DNA from: Ettlia oleoabundans
Taxonomy: Eukaryota; Chlorophyta; Chlorophyceae; Chlamydomonadales
Length of the DNA: 36,927 bases
Reading direction: 5' to 3'
Assembly (NCBI GenBank): GCA_019693395.1
Contig: JAAMXP010001091.1
Span: forward strand, 1 to 36,927
Under the pieces are notes generated by a model. It was not told the origin of the DNA, ran no database searches, and saw only the letters and a program-made list of their open reading frames with translations. The position numbers and the translations under genes were made by a program. Of this stretch, positions 31,501 to 36,927 are shown piece after piece (the stretch's first letter is position 1; the number at the start of each line of letters is the position of its first letter).

Positions 31501-31962
31501 TCTTTTAGAAATTCTCGGGAAGAAAGGCTTTTGGGTGTGGATTGAGTAGCGCCGTGTCCTCAGCCACCACTGGTTGGTTGGTTGGTGTGTGTGTGTTAGT
31601 CTGTGCGTGTGCGCGTGTGCGTGTGGGGTGGGGGGGCGTGGGGGGCCCCGCGCGGGGCGGCCATACCCGTGCTACCCTAATTTCTTTCTGCTGTATTGCG
31701 TGGCAGTGGTAGCAGCTGAACTGTCCAGCGGGGGTCACTTTGTAGCGCACTGCATATGTGAGCTTTTCTTGCTTTGTGTCCATCGGCGGGCAGCATTCCT
31801 CAGCCACATGCCGCCACATGCCGCATTTCGAACAAGTCGGACTTGGTCATCCTTGGTACACTGAATGTGCAGGTTGAGGACAACCTTGGAGCCCTCCAGG
31901 TGTTGCCTAAGCTGACAGATGATGTCATGGAACGCATCAACAACATCATTTCGAAGGCCTGA
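28529..31962 (+). CDS. KAB1: Kv channel beta subunit-type aldo-keto reductase (KAB1-like, AKR6)
   Basis: An NADPH-dependent aldo-keto reductase of the voltage-gated K+ channel beta-subunit family, cytosolic or bound to channels. Eleven exons: 28529-28564, 28694-28797, 28987-29108, 29271-29330, 29542-29642, 29768-29873, 30306-30352, 30596-30674, 30952-31010, 31284-31454, 31873-31962; 324 residues, matching plant KAB1 (about 328). It starts [20 protein letters not shown]. The AKR tetrad is visible: D49 and Y54 in [12 protein letters not shown]82 in [10 protein letters not shown], and H124 in [12 protein letters not shown], the last as in plant rather than animal Kv-beta. [49 protein letters not shown] and [10 protein letters not shown] follow in order. 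The last intron has a GC donor (CAG|GCGAGT). No channel alpha partner of K+ type is present in the window. Confidence 0.95.
29905..29990. repeat. GCTCTGCTGCTGTGCTG-rich intronic tract
   Basis: CTG/CTCTG words repeat over about 85 bp in the KAB1-like intron 29874-30305. Low complexity; no coding signal matching the neighbouring exons. Confidence 0.6.
31573..31650. repeat. GT-rich tract followed by G-runs
   Basis: TTGGTTGGTTGGTGTGTGTG runs into a GCGTGTG region and then GGGGTGGGGGGGCGTGGGGGG. It lies in the last KAB1-like intron (31455-31872), on the transcribed-sense strand. The closely spaced G-runs could form a G-quadruplex. Confidence 0.7.
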
Positions 31963-32327
31963 GGGGGGATGGAAGGCGATCAGCAACGCGGCTGGGACAG
32001 AAAGACGCATACTCGTCGCACCATTGAATGTCTGCGGACCTGGTGGCACAACAACCTGAGATGCATGCCAATGTACTGCCGTGAGAGGCACACCACATAT
32101 TAACTTGGAATTGTTTCCGGTCATACACGAGTGCCAAATTTGTAAGTCATTTTGGTCGAATGTTGGAGGGGGTCGGCATTCCGTCACATGTGGCACCACA
32201 GCGGCGGCAGCAGGCCGCCTGCTCACGTGCAGAACGCCGCTCTCTCGTGTAATATGCTCACATGTGTTTGTTTCATTTCACCAGCTAGGATCAGGGATTT
32301 CCAACTCTGAAGGGCGATCGCAGCACG
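31963..32327. other. Intergenic region between KAB1-like and kanadaptin genes
   Basis: A stretch of 365 bp between two plus-strand genes, holding the first gene's 3' UTR (with TGTAA at 32141) and the second gene's promoter and 5' UTR. No further gene is seen. Confidence 0.6.
32141..32145 (+). terminator. TGTAA poly(A) signal of KAB1-like gene
   Basis: TGTAA lies 179 nt past the KAB1-like stop and about 180 nt before the kanadaptin start, a fitting place for the chlorophyte poly(A) signal. Confidence 0.55.
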
Positions 32328-35300
32328 ATGGAAGGGGCGGAGCCAAAAGAGCCGGCTGCTGAGTCGAATTTTAAGGCACCGCCGCCCAGAATGCCTGCAG
32401 TGCCCCCACCACGCTTCGCTTCAGCCTCGGACTCTGCCGCTCCACCGGACTCGCAAGCGGCAGAGCAGCGGGAAGTGCAAGTAGTACAGAACGACAAGAG
32501 CGGCAATAATGGCGGCACTGGGAGCGACAGCAATGGCATAGACAGCGTGCTACCACCCCCCAAGTTTGCCGCACCCCCGTCCCGCCTGTCGGGTGCAGAG
32601 GCCGCTAAGGCAGCAGCGGTCGCGGCAGCCAGAGCCGCACAGCATGCCACCCCTGCACAGCGAGAGCGCATGGTGATGGAGGCAGCGGCAAATGTGAGCA
32701 CCCTGGCACCGCTGCTCCTTGCTGCCAAACCATCCTGATGTGCTTTTTTGGTTGCGGTTAAGGGCCCCTTCTCCAGGGGACGGGTTGGCTGTGGGTGCTG
32801 ATCCGCGCAGCGCCGTTGCGGGCAATGCCGTCTGGCTTCTGTCGGGTCATCCATTGCTTTGCGTGGCATGGCAGGCATTGCACTGCACAGCACTGCATCG
32901 CAACTTAGTGATGCTCGGTGCCACACGCTGCCTGCAGGCCATCGCAGCCAAGCAGGCACAGCAGGAGCGTGAGGACGAGCAGGCTGCGAAGCAGGCGGCA
33001 GCTGCGGCAGACACAGCGGGAGAAGAGGGTTCTGTGCCTGCACCAGTAGCACCGCGCCCACCAGGCTCTTATGAGCCACCAGACTGGGCCGGCGTTCCAG
33101 ATGGGTAAGCAAGCCTGCCTGCTTTCCCTGCTACCAGCTGCACAGTGGTGTGGCATGCTGTAATCTGCCGTTGAATTGTGGCATGGGTTTCGTGAACTGT
33201 GGCTGCTTGACTCGAGCACCCAGCTGACAAATTCTGGCAGCCGGAGTCCATTCCATTATTCCTACTAACTACTTACAGTACTAACGAACCTCACTTTTGC
33301 CGCTCACTGCTAGGCTTCACGCAAGCTGACTTCCCCTCTCCTTTCCCACTGTCGTCCACCTTGTGCAGTATCCCGTATTCCCTCGAGATCATGAAGGGAG
33401 GTGCCATGCTAGACACATTGGCGCTTACAGGGAAGGATCATTTCACATTCGGGCGAGCACCCACCAACGATATAGTCATGGACCACCCCAGCAGCAGCAG
33501 GTGGTGTTGCCTTCTATGCTGTCCTTGTCCTGTTTGCTTCCTCACACCTTTGGCGAGCCAGCTGGCTGGCCTGCCTGCATGCCTGCCTACCCTGCGCCTG
33601 TGCCGGTGTGGCTGGCTGGCAACAAGCTGCGTGCCTGTCTGCTGTAACTGCCTGTCTTCTGCAGCCAGTTGGCAGGGTGCTGCTTGACAATGGTCCTTGC
33701 CGCCCCACAAGATCTAAGCTACCGCGGCACAGTTCTAGCCACCTCCTTGCACCCGACCATCCCTTTCCGTAATGGGTATTACCCCCTTGTCTGTGGCACA
33801 GGCTGCATGCAGTGCTTCAGTTCCGAGGCAGGGACGGCGCAGTATTCATTCTCGACCCGGGTAGCACCCATGGCACCTTTCTAAACAAGCAGCGCATCCC
33901 GGGCGGGAGACATATGCCTCTAAGGTGGGCTGTCCTGTGCGGATTGCCGCATGAGTTGATAAGCTGGAGAGCCATGGGCTGTGCGCAATTGCCTGCCGAC
34001 TTTTCGAAACCCGCTTTGCTCGTTAAAAGGAGGAAAGGCCCGGCGGTTGGTGTGGAGGGGGCCCCTTGTCCTGCCTGCCTGGGACTTACTGGCGCTATTT
34101 GCCAGAGCCAGGATGCACATGCTAACCCTTCAACGCCTCAACTCAAGCGCATGTCATTTCTTGTGCTCCCCCAACCCACAACTGCTGGGCTGCTGCAGGG
34201 TTGGGGACCAGCTGCGTTTTGGTGAGAGCACGCGCACATACATTTTGGGCGGGCCAGCGGAGCTGATGCCTGAGGAGGGGCCCAGCCGGGAAGATAAGAT
34301 GAAGCAGGCCGCACTCAAGGTACTTCTTGGCGGTACTGCATGACAATCCTCCGGCAGTACTGCTCAAAAAGCACTGCGTGGTGGTTTTGCTGATGGCATT
34401 GCCTGAGTTTTTCCGTTGCGGCGCTGCCTGTTGCTTAGCCAATGGAACCAGCTGTTGCGGTTGGCGGTACTGCCAACGCACGACAGTATCTTGTGCAAGT
34501 TTGGGACCAGGGTTGTACAGCTGCACTGGACTCTCTTTTCTATCATGTGAACTTCCCAGCAGCGCATGACACCATCAACAGTCGTTGGTATTATTTTGCT
34601 CATGGCAGGGCAGCCAGGGGCACCACGGGGCCGCGCCTTGTAGTTGCGTTTTTCGCCTGTCCCAACCTCCCCTCGCCTCTGGCTCTGTCTGGTGCAGGCC
34701 CTAGCGGCGCGGCGTGAGCGTGAGGAGCAGGTGGCCAAAGCGCAGATGGAAGTGGCGCTATCTGGGGGCGCCTCGTGGGGGTTTGGGGAGGATGCATTTG
34801 ATGAAGATGCAGACCGTGAGTGCCGCTTGGCAGCGGCTAAGCCACATGCTTTTGAGGTGGCAGATTACAGCCGGGGCGGAAGTCCTTGGTTTGATGCCGC
34901 AGTTGCAGCATGGGCCGCCACTAGTTGCATGGTTGGATGCTCTTGGGCGGTCAGCTGCTAGGCTGGTGCTAGTTTGTGGGCCGTGTGTTCCCTGTGGTCT
35001 CCTTCTCGCAATCTATGTGAATAGCACTATGCACCCTTTCCTTTTTGTGGAGGTGGTTCCTGCAGTGGATGAGGTAGACTGGCGGGCGTACGCCGCCACC
35101 AAGGGCTTGAACGACAGGCAGCAGAAGTTGGCGGAGAAGATCCGCAAGCGGGAGGCGAGGATACTGCACCTCCAGCGAGAGATAGAGCGTATCAAGGTGC
35201 GTAGGGCTAGGTTGCTTTGGTGTAAACCACTGGCATGGTTTGCTAGGATGCTTGCATGCCAACCCCGGCATGCTTTTCCCCTTTGGGGACCCAACATGGC

Positions 35301-36927
35301 TCGAGCGTCTTTGAAGGAAGGAGAACCTGTGCTGTCGCTTTCCAGTGGTTCTCACCTTGTTTCTCGCATGCTGACCTCGGTGCCGTGCGTCATGCTGACG
35401 TGCGTATCGTGTGTGTGCGTGCTTCCCTGCTGCGTGTGCCCCCTGGTCCGCCCTGGAGTGCAGGCCAAGGAGCAGCACATGGAGGAGCTGTCAGCGGGGC
35501 AGGCCTCAACCCTGGTCAGGTGGGCAGCGGTACAGAGGAATGCAAATGAGATGTACAGGAGTCCCCTTACCGAAAATTAAAGTCTAATCCGGATATTGTG
35601 TGTGTGAATCTCTACAGTGGGAAAAGAAACCATGTTTATAGTGCCAGCATGCCAGCGGGCCTTGATGCCTAGCTGCAAATGTGTGACTCACTGAAGTGGA
35701 GTCGGGACGTTCGTGTATTACCCGCATGCCGGCCGGTCTCGAGGCCAGCTTTAATTGAAACTCTCGGTCACCGCTCGGCTTCTGCTGCTGCTGAGTTTGT
35801 TTAGCTGCGTTGCGTTGTATTGCGTTGCATTGCAGGAATGAGCAGGAGATTGACAGGGCCATGGCCGAGATGGAGGAGCTTGAAGAGGAGTTGTCAGACT
35901 CAATAAGGTGAGGCTGTTTAGGCTGTAGGGTTATTGTGGGATGAGGTGAGATTGGGTTTTGACTGGTTCCGATGAGGCTGTTGATGAAGCGCAAGGTTAA
36001 TGTTGGGGTAAGGTTACTTTGGGATGAGGCGAGGCTATTTGCGGAATAAGGTTGTTGTACGGATAAGTTAAGGCGGTGTTATTGCTTGGTCAAAATGACG
36101 CTGAGTAGTGTGAGGCTGGGCTATTGCATACGTAAGTAAGGTACCACGACTGTACCGCTGCTCCCTGTGGCCCGCAGGCACGCGGTGGGACAGCGCCGTG
36201 CAGCAGCGGAGAAGGCCGGGGCTGGTAATGGGAAGAAGAAGCGGCGGAGGGATTCGGATGACGAGTATGATGGTGGGGGGCCCATGTTGTGGGTTGGTGC
36301 ACGATCTTGTGCGGTAGTAAGCGATGTTCATGTGTTCTTGTGCAACTGCCTAGTTTGCTGGGTGAGTGTTTGTGTATGTGGGTATGGGTTTGCGTGGGTG
36401 GGTGGGGTGGGGGGCAAGCTGCTTGCAAAGTGCAGCGTGCACGTTCTGCTGCTCTCGGGTCTGCATTCCACTGCTTGTCTCTCTTCCATCTGTCCCAGCT
36501 GGGAACAGCAGCACACCTTTTTCCCAGCAGTCGCCCCGGCTGTGATTGTTGGCACCTCTGCGCTGCAACCCTTTACTGCTCTAGCCTTTTGCCGTTATCC
36601 TCAGATTCCGTTTGCCCGGCCGCTTCCTTCCCTGCCGGCTGCAGGAAGCGACGACGACGATGCCTTTTACGACCGAACCTCCAAGAAGGGCGGCGGCGGG
36701 GCGGGTGGAAAGAAAGGGAAGGGCGGGGCGAGAGCTCACCAGGAGGTAAGATCGGCCTGCTGGAACATTCGTGCTGTGTCTTGGCTGTTGGTTAGACCAC
36801 AAGTTTTGCTCAGTTAATTGACGAACCCGTCCTCATTATCGGGTGGTGTTTGAAATTATGAATGTCTGTGTGAGGTGGGTGAGTGGGGTATGGTGGTTGT
36901 GATGCTGTTGGTGGTGATGTGGGTGGG
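32328..36927 (+). CDS. SLC4A1AP: Kanadaptin homologue (SLC4A1AP), FHA-domain protein, partial
   Basis: A nuclear FHA protein associated with RNA processing in other eukaryotes. Eleven exons are visible: 32328-32693, 32938-33104, 33369-33500, 33802-33924, 34199-34319, 34698-34815, 35066-35196, 35464-35519, 35836-35907, 36178-36272, 36645-36745. They give 494 residues, and the window ends inside the next intron. The N-terminus is Ala/Pro-rich. YEPPDWAGVPDG precedes the FHA domain (about 178-285), with FGRAPTNDIVMDHPSSSRLH and LDPGSTHGTFLNKQRI carrying the phosphopeptide-binding Arg, Ser and Asn residues. WGFGEDAFDEDADLDEVDWR and NDRQQKLAEKIRKREARI (coiled coil) follow, then EQEIDRAMAEMEELEEELSD and the signature DDDDAFYDRTSKK before a Gly/Lys-rich tail. 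All visible introns are GT-AG, and the exon at 36745 ends GAG|GTAAGA. Identification is secure; the C-terminus is outside. Confidence 0.93.
36852..36927. repeat. GGTGG-rich intronic end of window
   Basis: The last roughly 75 bp are rich in GTGGG, GGTGG and TGTTGGTGG words within a kanadaptin intron. No coding signal is visible. Confidence 0.5.

Noticed and set aside
32291..33112. Minus-strand open frame (273 codons)
   Set aside because: Antisense of kanadaptin exons 1 and 2; Ala/Ser-rich with no family signal, and it crosses a clear intron of the sense gene.
1..36927. tRNA, rRNA or transposon
   Set aside because: No cloverleaf, rRNA core, transposase, reverse transcriptase or long terminal repeats were recognised while reading either strand.

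Overview
The window is nuclear DNA of a green alga, most likely a core chlorophyte. The genes are split into many short exons (about 30-180 nt) with GT-AG and unusually many GC-AG introns. Two genes begin with plastid transit-peptide-like ends, one of them an FtsZ-family (ARC3-like) plastid-division protein. Proteins carry poly-Ser and Gln/Pro-rich tracts, and TGTAA poly(A)-type signals lie downstream of two genes. I could not assign a species. I rebuilt every gene by hand from family resemblance, splice sites and reading-frame continuity; all exon phases close.

Layout. 1-12452 (-): most of a four-domain voltage-gated cation channel of the Cav/Nav superfamily, 29 exons, running off the left edge inside the domain IV pore loop. 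12962-17449 (-): FtsZ/ARC3-like protein with degenerate GTPase loops, 10 exons. 17786-18808 (-): NUDCD2-type CS-domain protein, 4 exons. 19086-23293 (+): plastid-type NAD glycerol-3-phosphate dehydrogenase, 11 exons, divergent from NUDCD2 across 277 bp. 23294-24204: convergent intergenic stretch with an 8-N gap and a C15 run. 24205-28050 (-): SWC4/DMAP1 chromatin subunit, 9 exons. 28529-31962 (+): Kv-beta/KAB1-type aldo-keto reductase, 11 exons, divergent from SWC4 across 478 bp. 32328-36927 (+): kanadaptin (SLC4A1AP) with an FHA domain, 11 exons visible, running off the right edge.

The genes are unrelated housekeeping and membrane functions; nothing resembles an operon, virus, CRISPR array or intact transposon. 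The points most worth a second look are: (a) pore-filter residues of the channel that depart from the usual Glu/Asp ring in all three visible domains; (b) a roughly 245-residue Gln/Pro-rich insert between S2 and S3 of channel domain I; (c) about 7 of 78 complete introns with GC instead of GT donors; (d) an FtsZ homologue that has lost its nucleotide-binding and catalytic loops; (e) a triplicated 5' splice-site segment in the channel gene.
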